64,000 nucleotides of DNA, taken from the NCBI GenBank assembly GCA_013398295.1, contig VZSF01008206.1, positions 124,001 through 188,000 on the forward strand, given 5' to 3'. The DNA is from Chionis minor (taxonomy: Eukaryota; Chordata; Aves; Charadriiformes; Chionididae). Shown here in pieces: positions 11,401-23,472 of this stretch. The position numbers were made by a program, and so were the translations under genes. Numbering within the stretch: position 1 is the first letter of the stretch; each line of letters opens with the position of its first letter. The notes under the pieces were generated by a model. That model saw only the letters and a program-made list of their open reading frames with translations. It searched no databases and was not told the DNA's origin.

Positions 11401-13734
11401 GTGTGTCTCGCTCTTTCAGTTTCAGACCTTTGCTTTGCATCCCAAACATTCTTTCTGTTTTTCACCTGCTTTAGCATGCCCTTGATTCCCCCTACCCCCC
11501 TTGGTTGGTGCTCTGACCTAAATTCTGCTTAAATCATTCCCTGTCTGAGAAAACTGAGTTGCTTGCAGACTCTTTTTTTCTCATCACGTGACTCTCATAG
11601 ATTTATCTAGAAGCATGTGTATGCCGGTGATTGCGAAGTAATTTCATTTGTCCATGAAATTCAAATCTAAATGTAACATCTTGTCTTTTTTGCTGAAATA
11701 CGGCATTCTTTTATCCTTCATCCTTTTTTGTCTCCCTTGCTCTTCACACTGCTTTATACTGTCTCTCCCAAGGCTCTCATTTATTAGTGCCAGCTCTGTT
11801 ACCTTGATTTTAATCACACTGCACCTTGCTAGTAGTTCCTGATTTCTGACTGAACCAGCGGCTCCCGTCAGTGTTTTCTTTCCTCTCGCTGGATGCATAC
11901 TTCCTTCTGCTTATGGGCATTGACAAAATGCTGGGCAATCAGACCTTTTACCAGCCAGGCTTCGAACCGCAAATACCTAATCTAACTTTAATAGTTGGAA
12001 TATGTGTGTAGAGGGTGACTGAAATGACTTTGTTTTTCCAATCTATCACTACCTTAGTTACTCAGCAAGGCTCTTAAAGCACTACCATATTGTCAGCTGA
12101 GGGAAAGACAGGTCAATTCTCAGGTTTACAAGACGTGCAACCTGAGACTATTAAGTATATTTAGTATTTTGTGATTTTCCAGAGAAACATGGATCTTGAA
12201 AAGAAATGGCCTATTATCCTGCAGATACAAATGAACACCAGTAACAATTAAGGGTGCAGACAGAACAGACATTGTTAAAAAACCTGATTCTTATTTCTTG
12301 ATCATTCTTCAGCAATATGAGTAAAAACCCAAAAAAAAAGTGAAGAAAATGTCTTTGATTATCAACATGAATTTAGTAGCAGCTACCTATAATGAATAAA
12401 GAACAAATGGATGTGCAAATCACCCTCCATTTCAGTCCCAGACAAATACTCAGACTGAAGATGGGCTTAAATAATTGAAAGAATTTGTTGCTTTTGCACA
12501 CGGTACTACCATTCTAGTGTCATCTGAAATGACATAGACCGGAAGCAATTGGATAGACATAAAAGGGTGGCTAAAATCTTGCCCTTATTCTGGAAAAAAA
12601 AGGCAAGGATCTTCTTGTTTGGTATGTCTCCTGTTTCTTTGAACAACCTATGTTCTACATCACAGCAGTTGGTTTTTTCAATGACCATCATAAGTAAGTG
12701 CAAATAGATATCACAGTTATATGCTGTCCTAAGTACAGGAAATAATATAAGAAATGTGAGGTATCACAACTGCTACTGTATAGCTTTTTACATGAAATAT
12801 TATACTGTAGCAAAGGTTATTTTCTTTGTCAATTTACTGTGCATTTCTGGCTATTATGCATCTGCCAGTCAATGTAACGATTCTGGATTAGGAAACAACG
12901 TAGTGGGAAGAAAAAAAGACAACTCCTTGTCCTTAAAAGAAGCTTTCACATACGGGAGAGAATTTCCTATTTCTGAGGGAAAGGGAAGAGTTAGCACATT
13001 CATCTCTAAGCTAATTTGAAAGGCAGAAAAGGAAACTGTAATTTCTATGGTGATATATGTGCTGTACAGAAGCCATTCAGAAGCAGGGGCAGAGCAATCT
13101 GATGGTGATCTGCAGATGTGGTGGGAGCTTCTGGTCCTCTGAGGATACCACCAGCCACTTATGCAAATTATCAAGCGTTTTTCTCAGGAAACCTATGGGT
13201 ATCCTCCCTTGTGATCTATCTGTACCAACTAAAACCATACTCTCCAGCTACCCTGACACACAGCACTGTGAAACACACATATGCTTCTGTCATCAGAGTT
13301 AACAGGGAAATTTTAATACATATGTATCAACCGTCCACTGCTAATTCAGCGGCAAGTGAGAATGAAAACAAAAATTAATTAGACTTGGAGGAAGACTTTG
13401 TTTTGATCTCTATCCAATATGAATGAGAAATAATTCAGCTGAAGCCAGCAGAGTCAGCCTTGCACTGTCTCAGACCGTGATCAGGTCCATGGCGTCTGTA
13501 ACAGGAATCCTTACTTTTGCCTAACTGCCTTTACCGAAGCACTCAATGTTCTTGGTTTCCCTGCCCAGAGAATAGGGATTTCATTACTTGAAAGTGGCAA
13601 CTGTAAAGATTTTAATAGCTATCGCTGGGTATTTGTAGAAACACACATTTGTCTCCTTTACCTTATCTTAGCTACTGATTAATGCAGACCAGGTTATATA
13701 ATACTGTCACCAAAGGGAGCTCCAAATGGAGTTT
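8481..13734. other. unique non-coding sequence
   Basis: No gene recognised. The overlapping open frames at 9015-9566, 11644-11898, 12756-13019 and 12869-13378 conflict with one another and match no family I know. A 32-nt microexon-like segment at 10751-10782 is flanked by TTTTATAG and GTCAGC and is discussed under findings. C-rich patches occur near 11,285-11,292 and 11,488-11,500. Confidence 0.55.
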
Positions 13735-13790
13735 TCCTGTGCCAGTAGCTCTGCTGAAGTCAGTGCAATTGCACTTGCAGAAAATTCAGC
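13735..13790. repeat. degenerate copy of a common short sauropsid repeat
   Basis: The words CTCTGCTGAAGTCAGTGCAATTGCAC recall a short motif I remember as widely dispersed in bird and reptile DNA (GCTGAAGTCAATG...GTTGCAC). The copy is diverged and I cannot name the family. Confidence 0.25.
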
Positions 13791-16341
13791 CTTTTTTCTT
13801 TTATTTATGTAACTGTATCTTTTTTTCTGTGCCAGGACAAATAGCCCACTCATTCAACGCCAAGTAGTGAACCACCTCTATAGCTATCTTGTTTAGGAGA
13901 CTTTAGTTGTGGCTTTCTGTCCACAGATACGTAAGTGAAGTGAAGCGCACAGAAGTGCATAACACATGCCACTATGTTGTTTGAGATTTGGTGTCTCGTA
14001 TTTCGTCTCTTGAGTGCAGCTACGGGAAATTGTAGGTGTAACATACTCCAATCCCATTAAGCTCCCATTTACCAGTTTGCAAAGCCTGTAAGGTCTGAAA
14101 TTGTATTCAATCAGAGGGAGAACGTAGTCGTCTTTTTTTACCATTTGTCAGGGTTTTGCTACTCGGTTACCACCAGGTGGTAGCATTTTAAAACGTTGCT
14201 CTCATTTTAGAACAGCTACCCTGTGTTATTTGGCATTTTTTCTGTGGTTTCTTGCAAAGGTTAGTGTTAAGGAGGTTGGCATGGTAACCTACTTAGAGTG
14301 GATCAAATTGTCATGTGGGGAGTTCAAGCATGAATTAAGATAGAGACATGGAAAGGCTTCCATCCAAGGAGCAACTGAAAAGACTGGGATTGTAGGGTGT
14401 CCCAGTTTACATTCTCATAATACAAGAAAAAGTGATTTCAGTACCAGGAAAATGCAACAGAAAAAACTCAGGTGACAAGAAAAGTTTTTCCTGCTTTTCA
14501 GTGGATATTAATTGACAGAAATGATTTTATTAAACTCAGTAAAACTAAAACCAATTTTTAACCGAGAATATCTACCCGGCACGTAAAATACATTGTAACA
14601 GAGATATACTTTGATTTTTCAAGGCATAAATCTAACCATCAAATGCCTTCATAACTAACGTTACACAATGCCTTGCACCTGCCATTTAAATGGTTTTGTA
14701 CATTGATTGAGATAGTGGATTTGATGGATCTCTTACAGAATTTCTTTATGTCCACTGGAAAGGTTTTGCATTGGTGGCTAATGAGAAGAGATAGAAAGTT
14801 ATCTTCAATCACCACACTGCTGACTGCTCTGCTTATGGTTTAGGTTTTGTTTACTGTTTTTAACTCCCGCCTACATTATGATCCCAGATAATACTAAGGC
14901 TTTAGTAATGAAAGCATAGTGAACCAGAATTGTAACTAGAAATTTTGGTACTTGGAACACCTTTCCCATTTTTTGGTCAGCTCTTCCTTGTTTTACTCTG
15001 AATGCTTTTTAGCAGTTCTGGCACTCCAACCACTTTTTCACTGCTGCTAAGGTACACCTGCCTTCTGGTTTGTTTCTTCTTCTTAACATATTCCCTTCTC
15101 AAACTACAGTTCTGAGTCCAAAGAAAGTCTGGATGCTTCTCCAGATGCCACTTCCTTGATAGTTCATCTTGTTAAGCCAGTGTTGCACCTCTGCTTTGTG
15201 ATATTAGAAATAATTCATAATGGCTAAATGCAGGACATTTGAACTTAAAATGTGACTGCCAAATTTTACAGGGGACACCAGATAACAACTGATGGATGAT
15301 GAGTGTTCAATAACAGCCACAGTCTCCAGTCTACAACAATAGGACACTTGTTCAATAGGCAGGGTCAGAGCTCAGTTTTGGGGACTGGCAGGGACTCAAA
15401 CCAAAGAAGAAGTACCAACCGTATTATGCTGATATGTGTTGTTATCTCTTCTTTCTTTTTTTTTTTCTTGCTTCCAGTTTGAGAACAACAGAGTCTGGAT
15501 CAGTCTACTTTTCTTAGCACTTAGCTTGTGTATAAGTTTTCAGTGCCTGCTGAAGCAATCTGTCTCATGTAAGTGCATCAGTTCAACAATATTTCCAAGA
15601 CTGGCACCTTTCAAATTCTTCCGATGGGATTGCAGTGCAGCCATGCTGAGACAGAAGCCATTTAGTTAATAAAGGATGAAATGCAGGCCTCAAGTAAGGA
15701 AGTAAAATTCTGAGAGTAATAGAAAATCAAAATACATAATTTACATAATATGTGCATAGAATATGCAGTAGGCAGTAGCTGTGCAGGGATAACTACAGAC
15801 TCTACAGCCTTAGAGTACAAGACCGTGTTATGACTTGCTGGAATATTTCAGATGAGTGCCTTACAACTTGGGCAATGGTTATTTTTAGTGGTAGACACCA
15901 TGCTATTGTTATCTGAGAGGATTTATTCAAACAAAAATAAATCCAACTACATTTAGCTAAATCTAGCATAAATCTATTGAATGTTGTTTCTTTTGGCAAT
16001 GAAAATGTATAGGAAGGAAACTGCCCGTATCCTTCGACTATTATTTTGTATTCTTTCTGTTAGGATCATTTCCTCCAGTTTTGATGACCACTATCTACTT
16101 ATTTCTATGAATTACCTGGGAAAGAAAAAGTGCTGTTGAAAGAGAAGTAATTGTATTTCCTAAGAATCCAGTTCCATCAGAGCTGCAGGACACTACCTCT
16201 AAAGAAGCTTCCCTCCATAGCTGAACTCTTAAATAAGCCAGCAAGTGTTTTGCTCCCATACCAGAATTTTTCCTTCTTAAAAATAAAATAAGCATTTTAC
16301 ATGTATGCATGTACTGAAATGTCCATTTGCTTTCTCCCACT
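13791..16341. other. unique non-coding sequence
   Basis: No gene recognised. It contains the CTCF-like palindrome at 14168-14184 and, at 15445-15479, a long pyrimidine tract ending in CAG, followed by an open frame with a hydrophobic segment (discussed under findings). Other open frames (13850-14144 minus, 15802-15999 minus, 16095-16346 minus) are unremarkable. Confidence 0.55.
14168..14184 (+). promoter_or_regulatory. CTCF-like motif inside a perfect palindrome
   Basis: The core CCACCAGGTGGTAG (14170-14183) matches the published CTCF core consensus except for T in place of C after the GG. The same bases form a palindrome TACCACC-A-GGTGGTA (14168-14182), so both strands present a CCACC-type half. 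It also contains an E-box-like CAGGTG. Whether CTCF or an E-box factor binds here is inference. Confidence 0.3.
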
Positions 16342-16636
16342 ATCACAGAATCACAGAATCACAGAGTGCTAAGGGTTGGAAGGGACCTCTGGAGATCAGC
16401 TAGTCCAACTCACCTGCCAGAGCAGGTCCACCTACAGCAGGTTGCACAGGATGGCGTCCAGGCGGGTTTAGAGGTCTCCAGAGTCGGAGACTCCACCACC
16501 TCCCTGGGCAGCCTGTGCCAGTGCTCTGCCACCCTCAAACTAAAGAAGTTCCTCCTCATGTTCAGATGGAATTTCCTATATTCGAGTTTATACCCATTGC
16601 CCCTTGTCCTATCATTGGGTACCACTGAAAGGAAAC
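16342..16636 (-). mobile_element. CR1 LINE, 3' end fragment (~295 bp)
   Basis: The left edge is three reversed tail units (TCACAGAATC), then the reversed 3' UTR (GGTTGGAAGGGACCTCTGG) and the end of ORF2. Read on the minus strand, the peptide contains the CR1 C-terminal signature [19 protein letters not shown], after which a small indel breaks the frame before the normal CNLL terminus. The element is 5'-truncated near GGGTACCACTGAAAGGAA. It is the same subfamily as the copies at 23.2 kb (+) and 35.4 kb (-). The apparent long frames on both strands here are by-products of this repeat. Confidence 0.96.
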
Positions 16637-17718
16637 CATTATCAAGGAACCTCATTTCAGTGTTAGCAAACTTAAAATTCATTTTATGCATTAATTAGAA
16701 GAGCGTACCTCTTCCTCTGCATTAGGATAAAATATTTTACTTTTACTGTGCTGGTTTGGTTTTCTTTTTTTTCAGTTAGGAAGCTGAATCTTTTAGCTAG
16801 TGCTAAAAGATGAAAGGTTGTGCTGCCTATGTTGCTGCTGGCTCAATGGGAATGCAAAAATACTCGGTTTGAACTCTATTCTTTTTGCAAACTTGTGGAA
16901 TCCCTCTCCTTTCTTATAAAGAATCAAAAATTGCAGATTGAAGTGCATTCAATGTGCTTGTACACTAAGCCTAATTAAAACTAACTTTATAACAGCAGCA
17001 AAACCACGGTAAACTCAAACTTGCTTTGTATGTGCTTTCTTGAAATGTATATTTCAAGCAAGAAAAAAAGGTCCCTTAAACCTTTACTGTAGTAGCTTGG
17101 GGTCTGACGTCATCTTTATCTATTACTGGACTTCCCTGTGAATTGTTCACTGGGTATTGAATGATTCTGATGGATGTGGGAAAACACTAATTTCTGACCA
17201 ATATTTATCATATATATTTAGTGGGCTTAAGAGATTTCAGAATGTGAATTTAAGACAGAAGATGGGTCCCATTATGTAGCAGACCTTATTTTAATAATAA
17301 TTTAGAACTAAAGTTAAGGTTCAGCCCCAAAAGTGCTGATCATTCATGTTTGTATTCTAGTAAAGATGTTTTGGTTTTTTCTTTTGGGGTAAATACAGAC
17401 CTTTTATTGTGTAAAATAGCCATCAAAGTAATACTGAAATTTTCTTTTCTTTTTCAATACATGTATTAGAGGTTGGTGTAATTTTTAATACACAATTTGT
17501 AATACTGATACTATAAAAGGGATTTCTGCTTACTGATGTACTCTTTGAGAAATTATTCAGAGAGGTTTTGTTGATGTTTTCATGGCTTTTAACTTGCTTC
17601 TTGAAAACTAATTAATCAAGTAGAATCATCTGGTTGTGTGAAATATTTATAAACTGTAATTTCCATTGCTGGAAATGTTCTTCAGCATCTCAGTATTGTC
17701 TCTTAATGACAAGAATAA

Positions 17719-17735
17719 GGAGAGAGAGAGAGAGG
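17719..17735. repeat. (GA)n microsatellite
   Basis: A short dinucleotide run, eight GA units, followed by an interrupted GGGAGAC. Likely length-polymorphic. Confidence 0.9.
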
Positions 17736-19281
17736 GAGACAGACATATGTCTAGGGATCATTTATCCCTCTCCTCAAATCACGGAATTTTTTCTATGAAT
17801 ATTATATTTCTACAGAGAATACTTTTGAGATGTCGGTATTTGAAGTGTCTACCACATTTGGCTTAATCCTGTTGCTTATGTATCTTTTTTTTTCCTGAAA
17901 GATTGGCAAGTATAATACACAAGGATGCAAACTCCACAGGAAACATTGACTCCAGCAAGATTTTAATTGAACTTGACAATAAAAGAAAGCTCTGATTATT
18001 GCTGGCTAATATTGGTTCTCAATATCATGTTGATGATGTTCAAAATCATCATAAAACTACAGTTTGGACATTCCCACTTAGTTTCTTACAGTGTCTACCT
18101 GGCTATTGAGAATAATTGGAATAATTCTGGGATTAAGATAAGCCACTTCTACCCTGGGAAGCTATTTAAGAAAACATCTTAAATTTTGTGGAAGTGCCAA
18201 AAGATTTGTTGGAGGTAAAAAGCATTGTTTTGACACCACCCTGTTAGTGTGAATGAATTTTAGATAGGCAGAGAGACAACACTGCTGTGAACAGTAAACA
18301 ATCTTGCTTTCATTGGTGCAGACTAATAGAGGCTGGTCTGTAACGAGCAAATCAGAAAAACAAACACGAAAACAGCAAAATAGAGTGAAGCACCGTTCAG
18401 ATCTCTATTGTTTTCAAATGCATGATATCACAGGCAAAACAGTTGTTACTTGAGTTACAATACAGAGCGTATCCATCCAGGAGTGAGCAACAGTGGGGGA
18501 GAAGGTTTTTCAGTGATGATTGCTCATTTACATTTACTAGATGGCCTGATTTATCAGCTGACAAATGTCAAAATGTGTGTAAGAAGTGTACTGAAGCAAA
18601 TTATGTTGCCTAAGAAACCTAAGTGATGGAGAATTTGCAGAGGTAAGAGAACAATTCTGTTAAGGTCAAATAAAATCAAAATTGAAATGTCTTGGTTATT
18701 CTGAGGAAAAACAATGAGTAGTCGATAGGGATATAAGTAATTGTAATTTTAGGATTATTTTTTACTCACCTGTAAAGAAGCAGGTGTTTTGTTATTACCA
18801 AAAGAAAAAGGCTGTGTATTAATAAGCAGTAAAAGAAACTAATCAGGTAATATATTAATTAAGTTCCTTTAGTTTCCCAGGCTCAGCTCCACACATCAGT
18901 TACAGTGGCTTATTAAGTGACTTTTTGGCCCTTACCAGGTAATTTCATAAATCAGACAGTGCAAAAATTCGAGATTTCAGTGACAATTAATGATTTTTTT
19001 TAAGAATTAGTGGATTTTCTCTTTCTAGTACAGCATATTTCATTTAGCATCAGTATCTGACACTGATATTCATTTACAATTATCATTGTATACATGCTCC
19101 GCTAATCATGTGATCAAATGCAACCATCTATACAAGACAGCCATGAGTTCCTTAACTATGGAGTGATGTGGTAACAGCTGAATTTCCAAAAGGAAGTAAG
19201 GCTAAACAATGTCTTTTGTATAGAGAATTAGGCAGGCAGTTATTGAAGTTGTTATTACCATGTGTTCCTCAGTCAAGGACA

Positions 19282-19296
19282 TTAGTGTCACACTAA
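19282..19296. other. 15-bp perfect palindrome
   Basis: TTAGTGT-C-ACACTAA, with 7-bp arms around a single C. The TCACAC half resembles a T-box half-site. Function is speculative. Confidence 0.3.
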
Positions 19297-19520
19297 CGGG
19301 TGCAGGTGAGTCAGTGGTAAGGGTATAAATGACTGTACAAGCATAATTAGAACCTTTTCTCAAAAACGTACAGTGCCAGTCAACAGATGAGCAGTTAGTG
19401 TCAGAATCAGCCTACTGTGTAAAAGTGCTGTCTGATAAAAATTAAATAAATAATATTCTGGTACCAGCATTTATTCTCTATGAATGCCTTGATGTTTTGT
19501 TACAAGACTGGCAATAAAGC

Positions 19521-19578
19521 CCCCTGAAATCACTGGAAAGATTTCTATTGGCTTTAGTGGGCATTTGATCAGGCTTTT
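19521..19578. repeat. copy of a common short sauropsid repeat
   Basis: The pattern CCTGAAATCACTGGAAAG, then ATTGGCTTTAGTGGGC and TGATCAGGC, matches a motif I remember as dispersed in bird and reptile DNA (CTGAAATCAATGGAAAG..ATTGACTTCAGTGGG..GGATCAGGCC). In the usual form the two halves are partly complementary and can fold back. I cannot assign a family name from memory. Confidence 0.4.
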
Positions 19579-20167
19579 TATGAAATAATTGGTTTCATGA
19601 TTTTTGGCAAACCTTTTTTATAAATACAGCTTGATAAACCTCTCGTATTAGTTAATTACCTTCATCTGTGAGATGGATGTCTCCATTAATTTCAATCAGT
19701 AGATGACACAAAGGTTCCCAAGTAATGTTGCTGTAGTTTCATGTGTCTTTTCTCTGGAAACTCTTTGCCTACCCAAATCAAATTCTCTTAATGTCGTGTC
19801 TGGTTTATTGTCATATTTTCAGTTTTATCTAAGAGTCTAATTTTTCTTGCTATCTAGCCATTTTGTTAATATTGCTTTGCAGAAGTGTTGTAATTTGTCC
19901 TACTATTTAAAGCAAAACTCAGGTAATTTCTTTCATTCCACTGTGCATTAAGACTTCAATTCAGGACAACATACTAGCATATATTCTTGGTTTATTAAAA
20001 TTCCATGCATGTCATTTCAAAATAATTACCTGAATTGATTTTCATCAGGTAGAAGTAAATGAAGTTGCCTTAAAGTAAATAAAGTTACAATAACATTTAC
20101 ACAATATATCAGGATACACACAGTATATCAAGATCTGTTTGCAGTTGGAGCTTTACTTTCTAGGGAG

Positions 20168-20218
20168 AAAAAAAACTAAACCAAAACAAAAACCCAAACA
20201 AAACCACAAAGCAAAACA
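20168..20218. repeat. A/C-rich low-complexity tract
   Basis: About 50 bp of A runs punctuated by CC and C (AAACC/AAAAC-type words). Simple-sequence character only. Confidence 0.8.
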
Positions 20219-23199
20219 TGAGGAAAAATGGTTTCTTCTATGTGTATATGTCTGAGACAGATAAAACTCTTTTTTTCTGTCTTAGAGTTTTAAAAATTGA
20301 TCACTTCCTAAATCTTACAAGTCAAAGCCATTTCATCTGAAAAATATCAAACAGCTAGTATTACCTCGCATCAAATATGCTTTAAATATGACTTTTTAAA
20401 TACATTCTTTTTTCCATGACAGCATAGATAATTCAAGGTAGGTTTTTAAATTTTTAAAATATTCTTTAATCCTACCACAAAATGCATACAAAATATTGCA
20501 CTGGATGTGTATGAATTAAATTAGAAGAGGCAGAAAAATGATTTTTGCGGATTTGATACGAAAAGCAGTATCAACAAACCTGAATGGCTGCAGAGCAAAA
20601 TGCTCAGAAGTAAATAAATGCCTATGTTAAAATTGCCTTTTCAATCATTAGCCTTGTGCATACTAATTTAATATTCATTCCCTGCTCTTTGTGTCTGTAT
20701 TTCTACGTATGGTACTTTTCCATTGGATCTTAGTGCAGGTAATGAAAGAGGCAGTGATGAATTGCTTACTAATCCATTAGTTACTGTTTACTAATTAATT
20801 AAATCTCTCCTGCGTTTACACATCACCAGCATTATCCTCAATATGTACATACACTGAACGAGTTGTAAATGTGATAGAAATGTATCCCAGATGGTCCTAA
20901 CTGTAATTTACTGATTCAGATATTTGTTGCATACTGTTTATCTTCTACATTAAATGAGGTGAGCCACCACGGGAAAAAACCCAGACTATGATCATGCAAT
21001 TAGGTACAGTAGGGCAGTTGTGTTTTGAGAAAGCTACTTACCTTTGGAATACCGCAAACACAAGCTTGAAAGCTTTTAGAACTGGCAGAAAATGTACAGG
21101 AAAAATATCAAAAGAAGAAATCCTATTGTGTAGAATATTCTAGTCCAACAGATCTGCTGGAGATGCATCCTGAGTATGACAACTACAGAAGAGAGGTGGC
21201 TGGTGTTACATAATTTGTAGCTGTATTTAGGTTATGTCAACAGTGTAATATATAGTAGGAGAGTTTAACCAGATTCCCCAACCCCCAAGTCACAGCAAAA
21301 ATGTATTCTGTGGAAAAACTATTTTTGTGGAGGTAGGCAGGAGGGGAGTGTGTGTTTACATTGGTCTGGCAGCTGCATCCCTAGTGACATGGAAAATCTA
21401 AGAGAGGCTGGGATAGATTGTCTCACCCCAGGAGCATCAGCTTAGTGTCTGTGTTGTGCAGGAGGCTGCAAGAGCTGCTGCATTGGAAAGCAGTGCTGCA
21501 GAGAAGGGCCAAGCCTGTAAGAACACTGGACAGAAAGAAGGTATGCTTTCAAGCCTGCTATTTAGTCTGCCAGTCATACCAGACCTCAGTTTTCCTTATA
21601 CAGAGAGGAATCTTATAGCCTGTTCTTTGCATGGTCTAAGAAGACACAACATTAGAATTTGGCGTCATGTGGTGCCCTCTCTTCAAAAAAACCAGTTGCT
21701 TGAACATATGTGTTGGGGTGGCTATGGGAATCAGGTAGCCTCACAAGAAAAAAATGTTTCCTTGGCCACCTGTGAAAACTGGGGAAAGAGGAGCTTTTCA
21801 TACTAGGACCGGAAAAGGACGGTGTGATCAGGCAGAAGTCAGAGAAGAGGCAAGTGACTGTTCTCCTTTGTGGACAGGATAGAAAGGGAAAGCAGTAGAA
21901 GAACCTTTCCTTTTCCACAGAGAAAAGGCAGAACACAAAGCAGGACCTAAAACTTTACTTTTCACCTGGGAAAAAAGATGGGAGACAAAATTTGGATTCT
22001 TGGCTCCCTCCAGTCATATTCTTTGTATCAGTACTTTTTTGTAACTTGCACCATTTCACTTGGGTTGTAGCCCATTATAGTGTCAGATAAGACTTCATCT
22101 AAGTGGAGGTTTCTTGTTGTTTTGAAGTATTTTTCACTAACTCTTAATACTACTGATAATAGACATACTTGTTTTTAAATTGACGTTAGCCTCGACACCA
22201 TCTTGCATAGTATCAAACAGGTTCTTGACTCTATGCAGGCCAATAAGATAGTAAAAGGTGGATTTATTGCTCTCTGGAAGATAAAAAGTGTGAAGACAAT
22301 GTCCTGCAGCAAGGGAGGTATACACAGAGATGAAAAAGATGTCAGATGTGTGATCAGTGCAAATGACCTCGACTGTGTGATGGCACGGCCATGCTCTCAG
22401 GACCAATTCTCAGCTACCTTTACAGTAAGGTGTCATTTCATGCATTCTTAAAGATGACAATCACTATCACATACATACACAAACCAATTGAATTGGACAT
22501 GAGCATAGAAACCAAAACAGAAATTCAGAAATAAAAAAGAATTGCAACTGAATACAATTCATAAGAAAGATACATATTTTACAGTCTTAGCAAACTGACA
22601 GATGCAGACTGACCATCAACAAGTGGCTCAGACATGTACCTGCAACTAGAAATTATGACCCAGATTCTCAAAGGGGAATCTGTTTCCACCCTATTTCCAG
22701 GGTGGAAATCAGAAACCAAGGCTTGAGCAAGAAACCAAGTCCTTGAAGAAAGAGTGAATCAATGGGCCAAAGAATGTTGTTTGTTCTCCTCTGCTTTCAT
22801 GATTTCACTGCACATGGCAGCACAGTGGCTGAACAACATCGGAAGGAGCAGGTGGTACTATTAGAGGTCTATCTACAGTCTGGTGACTTAGTTAAGGATT
22901 TAGCACAGACTAAAGGCAAATGCCAGCAAGCTGTTTGTATGCGGTCCTTTCAGAGAGTAAGAGTTCAATAATATGGAACTGGCTCTTCCATGCCAGTTAG
23001 TCTCTATGAAGAAAGAGTCACAGCTATGTGCATTTCACTACAGATAAAGTAGAGAGAATTGATCTGCTACTGAGAAGAGGAAGTCCAAGTCCTATTTTGA
23101 GTGCCAGAGCTCAGGTAAGGGAGAGGGCAAGCAATGAAAGGCAGGAGAAGGAGGGAGAGAGGAAGACAGTAGCTGGGTGAGGCCTCTGCATCTGGGTTC

Positions 23200-23472
23200 C
23201 TTAGGACAAGAGGTAACAGGCACAAACTTGAACATAGGAAGTTCCATCTAAACATGAGGAGGAACTTCTTTAGTTTGAGAGTGACAGAACACTGGAACAG
23301 GCTGCCCAGGGAGGTGGTGGAGTCTCCAACTCTGGAGACGTTCCAAACCCGCCTGGACGCCATCCTGTGCAACCTGCTGTAGGTGGACCTGCTCTGGCAG
23401 GTGAGTTGGTCTAGATGATCTCCAGAGGTCCCTTCCAACCACTACCACTCTATGATTCTATGATTCTGTGAT
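23200..23472 (+). mobile_element. CR1 LINE, 3' end fragment (~273 bp)
   Basis: Plus-strand CR1 tail. It starts in GGACAAGAGGTAACAGGCAC, runs through the C-terminal ORF2 signature (NRLPREVVE), and reaches an ORF2 terminus (CNLL then TAG near 23,381-23,383). It continues into the 3' UTR (GATCTCCAGAGGTCCCTTCC) and ends in the tail repeat TCTATGATTCTATGATTCTG. It is 5'-truncated. It is highly similar to the minus-strand copies at 16.3 and 35.4 kb, and together with the 16.3-kb copy forms an inverted pair about 6.6 kb apart. Confidence 0.97.

Larger units (their letters stand above)
16637..23199. other. unique AT-rich non-coding sequence
   Basis: No gene recognised. It holds a (GA)n tract (17719-17735), a dispersed-repeat motif (19521-19578), a palindrome (19282-19296) and an A/C-rich tract (20168-20218). 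The parts 18,650-19,120 and 20,640-20,960 are rich in TAAT/ATTA words without simple-sequence drift and look like possible conserved non-coding DNA. A 79-nt exon-like segment lies at 21462-21540. Open frames in 21.4-22.4 kb overlap on several frames and are not convincing genes. Confidence 0.55.

Noticed and set aside
11958..11968. Minus-strand GGTTCGAAGCC, a tRNA/SINE B-box-like word
   Set aside because: The flanking bases do not form a T-stem and no A-box or cloverleaf lies upstream, so neither a tRNA nor a tRNA-derived SINE is supported.
16327..16698. 123-codon plus-strand frame
   Set aside because: Runs antisense through the minus-strand CR1 fragment; the peptide is reversed repeat sequence.
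23067..23448. Minus-strand frames of 123 and 66 codons
   Set aside because: Antisense shadows of the plus-strand CR1 tail at 23,200-23,472 extended into unique DNA.
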